NCBI GenBank assembly: GCA_034401135.1
Contig: JAWZSP010000007.1
Coordinates: 496,001 to 560,000 of the forward strand
Length of the DNA: 64,000 nt
Direction of reading: 5' to 3'
From: Volutella citrinella
Taxonomy: Eukaryota > Ascomycota > Sordariomycetes > Hypocreales > Nectriaceae
Shown: positions 1 through 12,263 of the stretch, in pieces
How positions within the stretch are numbered: position 1 is the stretch's first letter
Layout of the letters: each line of letters opens with the position of its first letter
The notes under the pieces: generated by a model
Seen by the model: only the letters and a program-made list of their open reading frames with translations
Database searches by the model: none
Told to the model about the DNA's origin: nothing
Position numbers and translations under genes: made by a program

Positions 1-294
1 TGATGCCGGTGATGATGGGACGGATGTGTGCTGTCGAACAGGAACCGGAGGGGCGCGTTGGGTCTCCTTGGGAACGAGCCCAAAGCGCCGGGGCTGTGTG
101 GTAGCTGACGACGGTGGATAGTGCTTCTTGTTGGGGTCGGAGCCTTGCGCTCGTAGGAGCTGCGGAAGCTTGTTAAAATTCGTTCCCGAGGGCAAATCAA
201 TCAAGTGCCTTACCGAAAGCTGCTTCTCTAGGTCTAGCATGCGCTGCAGGCTGTTGGACCGATCGCGGTCCACCTTCTTGGTTATTTCTGTCAT
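1..294 (-). CDS. Unknown protein, 5' part only (gene runs off the left edge)
   Basis: The reading frame is open on the minus strand from an ATG at 294 to the window edge (98 codons). The visible N-terminus is hydrophilic: a charged stretch (MTEITKKVDRDR), a short Leu/Gln-rich helix-like segment (SLQRMLDLEKQL), then a Pro/Ser/Thr-rich region. I do not recognise the family. A very good intron signal lies inside: donor GTAAGG at 213, branch TTTTAAC and acceptor CCGCAG ending at 160. This 54-nt segment is a multiple of three without a stop, so spliced and unspliced mRNAs both stay in frame; splicing is more likely because its peptide looks unlike the flanks. The 4.4 kb upstream holds no other gene. 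Not in doubt: frame and start; unknown: function. Confidence 0.6.
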   Translation of the reverse strand, partial: MTEITKKVDRDRSNSLQRMLDLEKQLSVRHLIDLPSGTNFNKLPQLLRAQGSDPNKKHYPPSSATTQPRRFGLVPKETQRAPPVPVRQHTSVPSSPAS

Positions 295-3200
295 TGTGTG
301 ATGGGATGCCTCAGTCTAAGCAGAGTGTGGGGCTTTCGAGTTTGCGATTCCAGCTCAAAGCTGAAGAAACACGTTGATGCATAAAATAAAATCCGCGCCC
401 GTGAGGGGATGCAAGACTGAGTCCAACGGAATGCGAGCAAATTTGGAAGCAGGACGGTAATTTTTCAAGGGCTTTGAGTGACGTGAGAGACGCGGACGGG
501 GCGGTGAGGTTGGTGTTTGAGCAGGCGACGAGGGGCTGAACAGGGAACCAGGCTAGATAGTCGTCATGATCCTGGATTTCCTTGGATGGCTGGCTTCCTG
601 TTCCTTGGACTCTGTTCTTCTCCCTCTGCTCTCACAATTCTGTTCCGCAGAGTTCAGAGGAGTGAGAAAATGAAGTGAGAGACTGGAGCGAACGGACGAG
701 CAAGCCACTGTCAGCAGGCAGTGAATTACTCAACGCGCGGCGGTGGGGCGATGACAGGCACAACAACACCACAGGTACGGCCAATTCAGAGGCGGCGCAG
801 AGGGACCAGTGGGATTGCTTTTGCTGGTGGAGGAGTGACACGAAGCAATTGCGAGGAGAGGAGCGAGAGTGTCACGACCCAGTGGCGATGTCAGAGTGGA
901 AGTAGGAGGGAGAAATGCAAAAGAGCTGGGGAAATGCGCTTGGCTTGGGGGGGGGGGCGGCCGTTGAGCGTGTCGTGGAAATATCCATGGATGCCATCCT
1001 AGATATGAGAAGGCGAGCAGCCCGCCAGCCTCCCCCTGCACGCCTGAACAGCGGTCTCCCCGGTTGATGCGGGATAGGACAGGCACGTCGGCCACCCAAC
1101 ATGGGCACCATCTGAGCCGCCAGTGACCCGCCACCCTCTGCACTGTCTGCAGCCGACAGTCGCTAGAATCGGGGCCCGTGCCGTGCGGTGGGTGCCCGGG
1201 CCAAGGAGAGCGAGCTCCTCCCAGCGCCTGCTCTGCGGGCAGCCAGCTCGGCCGGCCGCTAGCAGCATGCGGGCTACACATGGTATCTGCACTGTGACTG
1301 AGGTGCCTTGCTGGTGTCGCCACCCTGGGCGGCAGGATATGATGCTTTAGACGGGCTGGGAACAGTCGTTGCGGTGGGTGTGGGCGGCTGCACCTCGAAT
1401 CCCCGAGCCCTAGCTGGCTGCTGCCGACTGAGGTTGGCCGTACTGGGCGGTCGTTGGCCCGAGTTGGCTGGAGCTGGCTGTAGCTGTCCTGTCAGGGCAT
1501 GGTGCGGCCCCGGAATACGAACTTGTCGTGATGGTGTGGCTGTCTGGGGATCCACGGGCGGCGCTGCTTCACAAGCTTGACAAGCAAGTGACAAGATGCT
1601 GATTCGATTATCCGTCGTTAGTTTCCCCCATCTGCAGCTTGTCAGCCCAGCCCGTCCGTCGCGTACATGATCCGAGTTCATCCAGCAAGACGACAGGTCC
1701 GTCTATCCGTTGAATTGATGCGGGACGCGGGAATGGAAGATGGGATGATCCACTGAGGCGCGTCGTTTCTGTGTCCTTGCTTCTGCGTCATCGTCGCATC
1801 ACGTCTCGCTCTAATTACGCGCAGGACTCGTGCTTACAGGACGGCACAGTACTCACTACCGGAGGCTGGTGTTGGCTTCTAAATTCTATGCAAGACAAAA
1901 AGTGGAGGTTGGTGGCGGACGGAAGGGCTGGTGCGCGCCCGGCACTCTCCACTACTCCCACGATCCCGGTCGGCCCCAGCGGAGGACGGAAGGTAAGGTA
2001 TGGATAGCCCTGAGTCGGCCCAAAAATAGCACAGCACACACACCACGACCAAGAAAGTTGTTGCCAGAACGTGGGCTCATTGCAGAAGCTTTTCGCCAGC
2101 TCTCCCTTGCATCGCTTGGTCGCAATCGCCCACCCACGGCCCCTCCCGGCCGCCGGCTCTGGGCGACAATGACACCATGTTGCCGTTGCACCAGGGAAGA
2201 AGCCTTTTCTCTTTCTAGCGTGCTAGTGTGGGTGGCCAGCCCTTGTGCGTGCTGGCTCTGGAAACCCAAATCTGGACGACTTGTGAGGGAGCTGACTGGC
2301 GGGGATGGGTGCGTATGCGGCTTTGGAGATGCAGCTTCACCCATGACAGCGTGGCAGCCAGGCGTGCCACACCCTCTCACCGGCCGATTTGGATCGAATC
2401 CTACAAGTGGGTGCACGGTAGTTAAGAGTGCGCAGAGTCCTTCAAGATGTGAGGAAGCATTCTATCTTTGGCCGATGCCCCAGAGTGGGGGGACGACGAC
2501 AGCACCAGCCTCCAGATGTTGCTAGGCAGTTGCTACCTTCTGGGTCACCCACCAGCTTCCATGCTTAAGGTACTATGAGACGAGGCAGATGAAATTGCTA
2601 CTAGTACCCTAATTATTCTGTCACTTCAACCTTGATAGTTTCGACATGACGATTAGACACTCTCTCAGGCTTGAACTGGTTAGGCTTAGCAATAGAAGAG
2701 GGCGGTACATGTGCACAGTGGCGTCTCATACTGTGCTGGATGGGCAACCTTGGCATGCCATTTAGCTGGTACAAATGAGCTGCAGGACGAATGCGAGGTG
2801 ATGTGATGGGTGGTGTTGTGCTGTTCGCGTAGCCGCTGTTCTTGCATGGGGCTATATGCGCGAATGCGGTGTGCCATCGCCCACCACGAGATGTGTGGGC
2901 GCTCGCGCTGGGCAAAAACCGGTTGGCCCTGCTCTCACACGCCCGCCTATTGGCAGGCCCTTCGCTCCATCAGCTTGTATTGAACGGCTCTCTGCTGCTT
3001 CCACGCGCGCCGGCCGTTGTGCCTCTCATCGTCCGTCTCATCTTGCGTCGCCGACTCAGGGCACCCGACCTGCTGCAACTCCCTCACCACCTGCCCCTGA
3101 GCAGCCTCAGTTTGGGCCCTCCAGTCCGTCCCTGGCAAATAAAAAAATGGTTTCAGATAGAAGCTGGGCTGCTGTAAGACGCAGCAAATGGGCCCAAGAT

Positions 3201-4727
3201 CGGCGCCCCCAGGCCAGTGGAGCAACTGGAGATGCCATGCCATGTCCTCATCTGCAGCAGGCTTGAGCCGGCCGTCTCGTATTCCATGCTCCAGCAGCAG
3301 AGCTAGACCCTGCGCGCCATGCCCTGGGAAGGCTGGAAACCCTGGGAATACGGAGGTGGAGAACCCCCCGCCCAGTCGCCCGCCCGAATGCAGCGCGGCC
3401 GAATCGTGTGCGTCAATCGGTGCCCTTCCGTGTGGTCATTCGCAGGCGTCCTCGTGTTGCGCCAGCAGTTATGCCCATTTGGTCCCAACTTGATGGTGGC
3501 GGGAGACATTTTTAGAACAAACCCCACCACCCATCACCCGTCATCCCGCCCTCTGTCGCCCGTCTAGACTACCCTGAACCACCAAATGCAGAACTATATT
3601 CGTATTGTTGAGCCCACCGACACTAGCAGGTGGCATTTCGTATAGGTTGCATGAGGTTTCTCAAGGGCATGCAAGTGCTGCCGAGGTTCGGCATGATACT
3701 ATCACCTCTGCAGGCATGAGGAGGTTGGTGTGGAACAACAGAAGTTGTGAAGATGTCATGGGCAATTGCGGGCTTGGTAGGGGTGGTGCAGCAGGTCATG
3801 AGCAGAGAAACCGGCGGCAAATGGCCAAGGTCACAGAAAGACACCCTCACCGAGGTCAATCCCCAACTGTTGTAATGTGAATAGAAAGAGAGCGAAAGGA
3901 TTAGTGATTTGCACCCCCTCTATGCGTTGTGGCGGTTGATCTTCAGGCACAGTGCCATATCCTCCGGCTGACGGCGGGGATACCAGGCACATCAGCGTCA
4001 TTTGCAATGCTGCTGCAAAGGACGCATCAAGCGTTCAATAGTCTACGCCTCTCAAGAACACGGTCAATTAACATGAGTTCCATAGTGTTTCAGTGATTCT
4101 ACACTCTCTGGTAGTGTCATGGTGAGAGGTTGTGTGTGTGGCAAAAAGTCAGTATTGGATTTGCCATGACGGCTGGGTAGACCTCTCCTTGTATACTTTG
4201 AAGCCTCTGGGCTAGAATACGACATATAGAGCTTAGATCACGCAGAGCATCGAGGTTAGGGCATTTACCATCGTGTCGTTTATCTCCCATACATCGAAGC
4301 TTCCGATGCGTAATGCCCGTCACAGCCGGAGCCGTTCGCACTACGGGCCGCGGCCTCAGGGCAGATATCCCATTGGATGGCATAGTCTATGATGCACATA
4401 AATTCTATGCAGGCCCGGCCCCTTGATACAGGGTCTGATCCCATGTTGCATGTCGTATTGAAGTCAGCCCGTTGTTCGTGGTGTCTTGGTTGATGAGTGT
4501 TGGAGTGAGGCTGAATGTGCACTAGCCGCACCGCCACACAGCAGCACCAGCCACAGCACATCGCCACCTGCCCGGCCACAATTTATCCGACAGGGCAAGT
4601 GTCCCGCTCCACGTGATCGCGCCTTCCCGCCCACAATCAGCCGGTTGCAAATTCCCCCAAAAATCTGCCCGCGCCTACCGTCCCGCCGACTCACCAACCA
4701 CCATCACCATCAAGCAAATCATTCAAA
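295..4727. other. Gene-poor 4.4 kb between the left-edge gene and eS30
   Basis: No reading frame here has family resemblance or splice-linked continuity; open frames of up to about 230 codons are GC-rich chance frames on both strands. There is an 11-G run at 947-957. The last 200 bases are the eS30 promoter and leader. The rest probably holds the long promoter or 5' UTR of the left-edge gene, but I see no element I can name. Confidence 0.5.
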
Positions 4728-5118
4728 ATGGGAAAAGTTCACGGTTCTCTTGCCCGTGCCGGTACGTCGCCATCGCCTTTCGAAGCACCTGCTTCTTTTA
4801 TCGCTGCCAATGCTAACTTTCCGTAGGCAAGGTCAAGTCTCAGACCCCTAAAGTACGATGAACCCGAACCCAAACCCAGACCTCACCCGCCGCGACGAAC
4901 CCGATCACTGACCATCCCGTCCAACAGGTTGAGAAGCAGGAGAAGAGCAAGGTCCCCAAGGGCCGTGCCCTCAAGCGCATCAAGTACACCCGCCGTTTCG
5001 TCAACGTCACCCTGACTGGCGGCAAGCGGAAGGTGAGAGGACTCGAGGACCCCCGACGACGACGGAGCGACGGCACTGACACTGGATACAGATGAACCCC
5101 AACCCTGGCGCCGCTTAA
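4728..5118 (+). CDS. RPS30: 40S ribosomal protein S30 (eS30)
   Basis: Four exons: 4728-4761, 4827-4852, 4928-5032 and 5092-5118, giving 63 residues. Introns begin GTACGT, GTACGA and GTGAGA and end in AG; the first carries branch TGCTAAC. The product starts [20 protein letters not shown], has the basic core [16 protein letters not shown] and ends in NPGAA, which is the eukaryotic eS30 pattern. eS30 is a small, very basic component of the 40S subunit near the decoding region. There is no N-terminal ubiquitin-like fusion as in animal FAU, as expected for fungi. Three introns in a 192-nt coding sequence are typical of fungal ribosomal protein genes. The next gene, Y14, is on the same strand 717 nt downstream and is not part of a shared unit. 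Confidence 0.97.
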
Positions 5119-5835
5119 GCGAACTGGTTAAACGACGAAATGGTTATTGGGATGTTGGCTTGTAAAACCGTTCACTGAGGACTGCACGGAAATAGCAGTT
5201 GGATGATGGAATAGGCGGTCGGTTGATAGGCTGAGCAGTCTCCCACCAACGAGAGTTGCAAAGAAGCACGACGGCCCTACGGCGTCCGGTGTCGGTTGTC
5301 AATACAACGCACATTTGTTCGCATCTTCATGGAGCGTCCCGCGCTCAGCAGTGCCTCGAGCCTCTGTTGCTCTGAAAGTGACGACAATATGACCTCCCTA
5401 TGCCCTCGGAGTTACTTCGTGATTACCCCCGATGGGATGGGGGAATCGCTGCCTACCTGTTGTTTCCAACACACTAGCCGCTTGTCCTGCGGTGCTAAGC
5501 CGTAGAAGCCATGCCCTCGGCGAGTGACTCACGCCGAGAGGTGCCGCCAGCCTGGATATTCAGGCGCGTAAAGCTGTGCACAAGCCTTGAATAATTGTTT
5601 TATGCCATCTTCCGCAATTTCGTCATCGAACCTTGCGAAAGAGCTCGGTCAGAATCTCCCGAGTTGGCCGAAACTGCGACGGCAAGATGCAGCTCGGAGG
5701 CGGCGTCACGTGATTCGAATTCTTCACCTCCAAACGGGCTGCCCCACGAAGCTGTAGTCCCGCGAGCAAGCGCGCGCGTTGTCCAGGTCGATACACACTC
5801 AACATTCCCCTTCCTCAACAACCAGACCACTCAAG
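5119..5835. other. Intergenic, eS30 3' region and Y14 promoter
   Basis: No gene seen. The last 60 bases before Y14 are C/A-rich and look like a 5' leader. No TATA box or named factor site was identified with confidence. Confidence 0.5.
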
Positions 5836-6389
5836 ATGGCCGACGTAGAGATGGACGTCGACAATGCGTCGCCCCCGCCTCCGGCGCGCAACGAGTCCGA
5901 CATGCAGACGCACACAAAGGCCACCGCCGTGCGCTCAATCGAGGGCTGGATCATCATCGTCACCAACGTGCACGAGGAGGCCGACGAGGAGGCGCTGCAA
6001 GACATGTTTGGCGAGTTTGGAGAGATCAAGAACATGCACCTCAACCTGGACCGTCGAAGCGGTTATGTCAAGGTGAGGACGATCCCCGCCAACTCGCCCA
6101 ACCCCTCCAAGCCACAGGGCATCTGTGTATGGAGCTGAGCCAGGCTTTGCTGACGCACACTTCTTGTACGTAGGGATACGCGTTGATCGAGTACACAACT
6201 CTGGAGGAGGCCCGCGCCGCCATTGACGGCGCCCACGACACCAAGCTGCTCGACCAGACGGTGCAAGTCGACTTCGCCTTTGTGCGACCCCCGCCTGGCA
6301 AGGGCAACCGGTCCGGACGAGGCGGTAACCGACGAGGAGGAGGCCGCAGCCGAAGTCGCAGCCCAGAAGCCAAGCCGCAGGAGGAATAG
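5836..6389 (+). CDS. Exon-junction complex RNA-binding protein Y14 (RBM8A)
   Basis: Two exons, 5836-6072 and 6174-6389, joined in phase 0 over a 101-nt intron (GTGAGG ... TACGTAG), give 150 residues. A single RRM spans about residues 37-115, with RNP2 (WIIIVTNV, about 38-45) and RNP1 (GYALIEY, about 80-86). An acidic N-terminus precedes it and a Gly/Arg/Ser tail with RSRSRSPE follows. The order and tail match Y14, the Mago partner in the exon-junction complex, which marks spliced mRNAs in the nucleus and follows them to the cytoplasm. Length fits the family (about 150-175). The splice is confirmed by the RRM continuing across the junction (YVK-GYALIEY). Most other small RRM proteins lack this [19 protein letters not shown] arrangement. 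Confidence 0.93.
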
Positions 6390-6967
6390 GAGCGCTTCTG
6401 ATGAGATTATGGTTTATTTACAAATGAGCAAAGCTCTAGGGATGCCCATCGACTGGGCGGGAGAAGCATAATGGGGAAGAAACAAACAGTATGGAACCGA
6501 GCCGATGTGCCAGACTGTGAAGGCCCAGAGCACGTCGGCATATTCAGCGCCGGGTCACAAGGTGCGTTGCCGCAGGTCTTGCGCATTTGCAAGGACGAGG
6601 TGCTGACATGGTACAGACAAAAGACGACGTTGGATAGAGCAATGCTCTTTATGGGTATTGACTGCAGCTCCAAAGAGCGGCTGACGAGAGCTACGATAGC
6701 GACCAAAAAAAGCATAAAATTGGTACAATACCCACTGATGAATGGAAATTCCAACACAAGAGTTCCAACACGAGAAGCAAACGTACATCCGCCGATCCCC
6801 CCTGTTGATTGACATGCCAGAGCCAACCTGGTGACATCCAAAGCGAAAGGTATGGAACGAGTGGCTGGAAAATGATCAAACTACGCATTTCCATGAAGAA
6901 ACCCACCCAACTCATCGTAACAGACGTGTGCTCAATACCCCCAACATTCCCCCTGCCCCTTGGCCGC
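6390..6967. other. Intergenic between convergent Y14 and GH3 genes
   Basis: This holds the 3' ends of two converging genes. I see no further gene; the short ORFs overlap each other in several frames without family resemblance. Confidence 0.5.
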
Positions 6968-9854
6968 TTAGAATACCCACGTAAAAGACTTATCGACGCA
7001 GAACCGCGTAGATCGCCTGCAAGAGTGTTAGATGTGCCCAATCAACCAACTCTCGCCAGAGAACGTACCGGATATCAGAGCTCGATGCCCCGATCAACAA
7101 CTCGAAAGTCCCCTCTTCAGCAATCCACCCGGGGACAGCCTCGTCGTAGTAGCCGACGGCGTACTTGTCCAAGCTCACCGTGATGTGCTTCGTCTCGTCG
7201 GCAGCAAGCGACACCTTTTCGAACGCGACCAGCTCCTTTTCCGGGCGGGGCAGACGGCTCTTCTCGTCACGGACGTAGAACTGGACCGTCTCGGCGCCGG
7301 CTACGGCGCCCACGTTGGAGACGGCCATGGTGATCCTGATCTGGCCCTCGGCGGCGAGGGTCCGGCTCGAGATCTCCGGGCGGCCGTACTCAAAAGACGT
7401 GAACGACAGACCGTGGCCGAATGGGAACAGCGGGGCGATCTTGGCGTGGTCGTAGTGCCTATAGCCAATGTAGAGACCCTCGCCGTACAGCACCTTCCGG
7501 TTCTCCCCCGGCCAGTTGTGCCAGGCGGGCGTTTGCTCGATGCGGCGCGGGAACGTAGACTGCAGGCCAGGATTTAGTAATGGATGGGCATTCAGCTGCA
7601 ACGGGAAAGACTTACGGGGAGCTTGCCGCTTGGGTTCGCGACGCCAAAGAGGACGTCGGCCAGGGCGTTACCGGCCTCCTGGCCTTGATACCAGCCCTGG
7701 ATGATGGCCGGGACCTGGTCGACCCAGGGCATGTGGACGGGGCTTCCCGACTGGTTCACGACAACTGTTCTGGGGTTGACCTTTGCGACAGCCTCGATGA
7801 GTCTGTCCTGGCTTCCGTCGACGGGCAGGTCCATTGTCTGGCGGTCGTATCCCTCTGACTCCCACTCCGCATCCACGCCCACAATGACAATCGCAACGTC
7901 GGCCTTCTTGGCAGCTTCGACGGCCTCCTGCACATAATCGATCTGGTCCTGCTCCTTGAACCCGATTCGACAGCCGCCATATTTATGGGTGATGCTGAAC
8001 TCCTTCTGCTTCGACATGGGGCGCAGTTCATTGGTCATCTCCACACGCAGGTGGACAGCTTTGCCGGCTTCCATGTCAATGTCCACGAGGTAGTCGATTG
8101 AGCCATCAAACATGGCTTCTCCCTCCTCAGTCCAGTTCCACAGGTCAATGGACATCTTGCCATCTATGTATAGCTTGCCTGGCCCAACACTCATGAAGCT
8201 CAAGGTGTGCTTCCCTGTCGTGGTGGCTGTGAGATAGGTTGTGGCAACCGCTGACCACTCTGGACCGACTTGATCCAGGGGCGCCGAATCCCACAGGAAG
8301 AGATCGGTATTGAGCCTTCTCTGGATGACAACGGGATCGCCTTCAAACTTATCTCCAGCATACCAGTCAATGTGGACGCCATCGTTCCCAGACTTGTCCT
8401 TGCAGTACTTGGAAGCGACGGGAAGCCACTTGTGGATGTGACATCCTTGTGCAAACAAAACCTCGGCTTCCGATATTCTTCGGATGCTATCGAGTGGGAT
8501 AGTATTGTAGTAAGGATTGAGGCTGGCACTTCCGCCGCCACCAGCTATGGCCCTGTTAGCGTTTGGCCCAATGACTGCTACCTTGGTCGTCTTTGGGTCA
8601 AGGGGCAAGGTGGCATTGTCGTTCTTGAGTAGCACAAGGCCCTCGTGACCTGCGCTGCGGATCAGCATTCTCGTCTCCTCGCGGTCATCCATGCGCTCAG
8701 GCTGTTCCGGGGACATGTCTCCTCCTTTCAGGCGCTCAACCAAAGCGAGCACATTTTCTGCCGACTGATCAATATCCTCAAGTGCAATCCGCCCCTCATT
8801 CACAGCCTTGGCCAGCCTTTCGTAGCGCCAATGATCTGAGTGCGGAAACTCGATATCGCAACCTGCCTGGATGGACTCGATGGTGGAGTTGATGCCGCCC
8901 CAGTCTGAGACAACAAGCCTAATGGAAGTCAGTAATTAAGCGCGCCAATGTATGAGGTGTTACCTGCCCGTCATATCCCCATTCCCCACGTAGGATGTGT
9001 TTCAGTACATGAGTGTTCATGTCGGCATGAACACCATTTATGAGGTTGTAAGACGACATGAGAGCCCAAGGGTTTGCTTCTCGGATGGCAATTTCGAATG
9101 GGCGAAGGTAGAGTTCTCGGAGAGGTCGCTCAGTTATCAGAGAGTCTATCGTGGTTCTGTGCGTTTCCTGTTCGTTGCCGACAAAGTCTAGCCAATGGTT
9201 AGCACGCTGGTGATCAAACAGCTCGTCAATGCAGCTCACGCTTGATTGTCGCCGCCACGCCCTTGTCCTGGAGGCCGCGGATGTATTGAGCTGAAAGCTT
9301 TCCTGTAAGCAGCGGGTCTTCTGAGAAGGACTCAAAATTGCGTCCTCCAAGGGGATGGCGATGCATGCAAACTGTCGGAGCGAGGAGCACATCTGCGGAT
9401 CTCGCCTTGGCTTCCGCGGCGAGGTGCTGTCCGACATTGTAGAGAAGCTCTTTATTCCAAGTTGCCGCAAGGGATATTCCGCAAGGGAATAAAGCAGCCT
9501 AGATGATTAAAAACTGTTGACACTGAGTCTCGTTGATGTACACACCTTGGTGCCGCCTACAAAAGTGCCGCCACGGGCACCATTTGGGCCGTCGCTTGTC
9601 TTGATGGCGGGGATTCCCTTCTCCGGGATAGATGTTGTTCTCCAGAAATCGGCAGCAGTGAGAAGTGAGATCTAGTCACTTGTTAGAACCCAACAGAACA
9701 GAAGCAACAAGTAGTTGACCTTTTCCTTGAGATCAAGCTTCGCCAACTTTTCCTTGGCGGCATATCGAAACCCTTGGATAGCTCGAGTTTGTTGCGGGCT
9801 ATCCGGTGGTGAAAGCTCTGTATCAGGTGTTGTTGGGTCGTTTGAAGCGCTCAT
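6968..9854 (-). CDS. Intracellular GH3 beta-glucosidase with PA14 domain
   Basis: Seven exons on the minus strand: 9854-9720, 9671-9546, 9498-9240, 9187-8968, 8918-7616, 7559-7069 and 7016-6968, for 860 residues. The N-terminal GH3 barrel shows SDGPNGARGG, GRNFESFSEDP and KHFVGNEQE; the nucleophile Asp is in VVSDWGG (about residue 252). A PA14 module (about 410-565) interrupts the second domain, and a fibronectin-III-like C-terminus holds GEGLYIGYRHYD. There is no signal peptide, so a cytosolic enzyme hydrolysing beta-glucosides such as cellobiose is likely. Six introns are 47-56 nt. The fourth fits the protein only as a GC-AG intron (8919-8967). The final exon, read after an intron at 7017-7068, yields the tail DKSFTWVF. 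An in-frame ATG at 9929 would add 25 residues. Confidence 0.93.
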
Positions 9855-12263
9855 GATGAAATTGGGAGAGAATGGTGCAGGGGAAGTCAAAGACGGTCGG
9901 ACGGCCATGCAATGAAGGATAACGTTCAAGAAGGTGACGGGGTCTCACGTTAGGACTGAATGTCCTGTTCGGACCGTTATGAATGAAAACCCAAATGAAG
10001 CGTAGTGTGTGATGCAGGGGCACAGGCGTGTGTGAGTTCAGGCCTCGTGAGGATGCTTGAGCCAACCAATACGGTTCATATGGTCACTGGATCCAAAACG
10101 ATGTCGGTGGATGGAACTGGATGGAGCAGACGGAGGAAGGGGACCCGAAAGTTGTCACGGGTTTGGAAGGCCAACTTATACAAGTGCTATAAGAGCCAGC
10201 CGCCTGATGGTGAAATGCAGGGCACGCCTTATCCCGGGCACATGGTGTCGAGCAAGGCAACAAACGGATGCGCCCCCGCGGGAGAAATTCTGCCACAAAT
10301 GAGACCACGCCAAGAGGGAAGGGGACTATGAAAAAGGACACGGGAGCCCCCGCAAGGGATTGTTCTTTTTTTACTAAGTGTACTTCGTATGCGTGCAAGA
10401 CTCGGATAGCTCGTTGGGTAGACTGGCTGGCAATGACGAATGTGCGGGTGACGGTTGGAGGACGCGGGTGGGGACGGCAGGGTTTATGTTATTTGGACGT
10501 GGGATTAATGCAACACAATCTGCTATCTGATGAGTTACGACCGCCTGGTAGCATATTTCCGGTATGAACGGTCCGTAGGTGCGGCGGTTCTTAGGCGACG
10601 GTGCCGTCTGATGGCCGAACGAAGGCATGATGCCGCTGCGAAGTCTGTCTATAATTAATCACCTCCAGCAGTTTGAATCAAGGCCATGGCCGTTTGTTTG
10701 GCATGGTGATATTGAGACCCGGACGAGTATGCCGACGCCTGTCACCCATGCTCTCCAGGTCAAGCTGACAATGAGAACGTGCGGCCGGAATGTTCGTTAC
10801 AGGGCAGTGCGCAAGCGGCGATGAGAGAACCATTCATGGCGCCAGACTAACCGCCTCAGTGAAGGTGTCAGCGCACATGGGACGCCAACAAGCCCGTTGC
10901 GCGGCACAACATTGAAGACCCTGGCTCAAGGACGAGCAATTGGCCAAAGAAGGAAGAGCTGGTCGGCTTCGACAAGGCTGAGCAACAGGCGGCGGCCGAT
11001 CATGGCGGAATGGGTGGTCACGATGTTGTCAAGTGGACGGAGATGCGCTGCTGGCTATGCGCCGCCCGGGGATACGGCATGGAATGTTTCGATAGCCTGT
11101 GGCATTGCACATTTCGGAAGGCACAGAAGGGGCATGGCGGCGTCAGCTGGTGGTATACGGCGACTGCATGCGGCGCCGCTATAGACAAAGAAGGTGTGCG
11201 GCGACGCGGCCCGGCGTGCCTGCACTACACCGGCGTCGTCGGGACGAGCGAGGTCCACGGCGCGTGATTCCCGCAACGGCTTCGACGGCTCAGGGGCTTC
11301 GTCGTACGGCGGTAGGGTGAATTCGTAGATAAGAAGCCCCGTGGCATCTCGGTGTCCGTACGCTTGACGCCGCATTATCCGGACCGACCTAGGTAAGGCT
11401 GGCTGGCTCATTGAGGCGATCCGAGCCGCGGCTGGAGGGTTTACTCCCAATTTAGCCGTTGTCATGAGCGGACCACGACACCAAGCGCTGACGGAGCGAC
11501 CGCCGCCACGTTTGATTCGCAGCCGGTTGTCGGGCGCTCGCTCGGCGTTCGATGGTCGATTTGTGTTGTCCATTGGTGGTGATGATTTTCAGCTGCCCCT
11601 CTGCGAAAAAAATGCCTGCACATTTCAGCGGCTTTTGGACCCGGCTGGCCACAGCCATTATCGCTTCTATTGGACCGAGTATCGTGAACTGGAGGATGTA
11701 TTTGGCAAATCGCAATTTCTGGGACTGGAGGATGGCGGTGGTGGAAAAAGTGTACGGCTTCAATTAAGTTTGGTGCCTGCCTCAGTGTTAGTGAGCCCAG
11801 AGCCCAGAGCAGGCGCGGCAAAGAGGAAGGAGTGACCGTTTACAACTGGCAGCCCCGCGAAATCAATGGCTCCTACCTTCTTTTGATTGAGCCCGTCAGG
11901 TGTTATAACACGTGCGGGACTGAACCTTTGAGAATGAAATCCTCATACTTTTCGCATCTTTGTTTCGTTTCTCGGCAGCAGAGCCGAATAACTAGCATCA
12001 AGCTCCCCCGCAATGTCGGCCGCTTGTCGGGCATCCAAGTGCGGCCGTCGTGGGAACCGACACCCGACCAAACCTTGACCTACGAGATGGAAACGTCATG
12101 TTCCAATCAACAATCTCCCCGCCTCATAGTCATCCTGTTGAGCCCTTGTCCAAGTTGCGGCGACTGAAGCTGTGCGACATCAACCATATCTCTGAGAACC
12201 GTCCGCTACGACCACTTTACGCCGGCTGCCGGCTGCGACAGTCTCACTCACAAGCCAATTGCC
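9855..12263. promoter_or_regulatory. Divergent promoter region between GH3 and DUF202 genes
   Basis: No convincing gene in 2.4 kb. The part next to GH3 has three matches to the carbon-catabolite repressor CreA motif SYGGRG (either strand) at 10274-10279, 10348-10353 and 10468-10473. This would suit glucose repression of a beta-glucosidase, but such short motifs occur by chance. The rest shows only short overlapping ORFs. Confidence 0.3.

Noticed and set aside
730..1323. 197-codon minus-strand open frame
   Set aside because: Pro/Ser/Arg-rich chance frame in GC-rich DNA; competing frames on both strands.
2388..2400. tRNA B-box-like GGATCGAATCC
   Set aside because: No A-box, acceptor stem or anticodon arm at the right distance.
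1830..2525. 231-codon plus-strand open frame in the first gap
   Set aside because: Overlapped by a minus frame of similar size, low plausibility as a fold, no splice signals or recognisable family.
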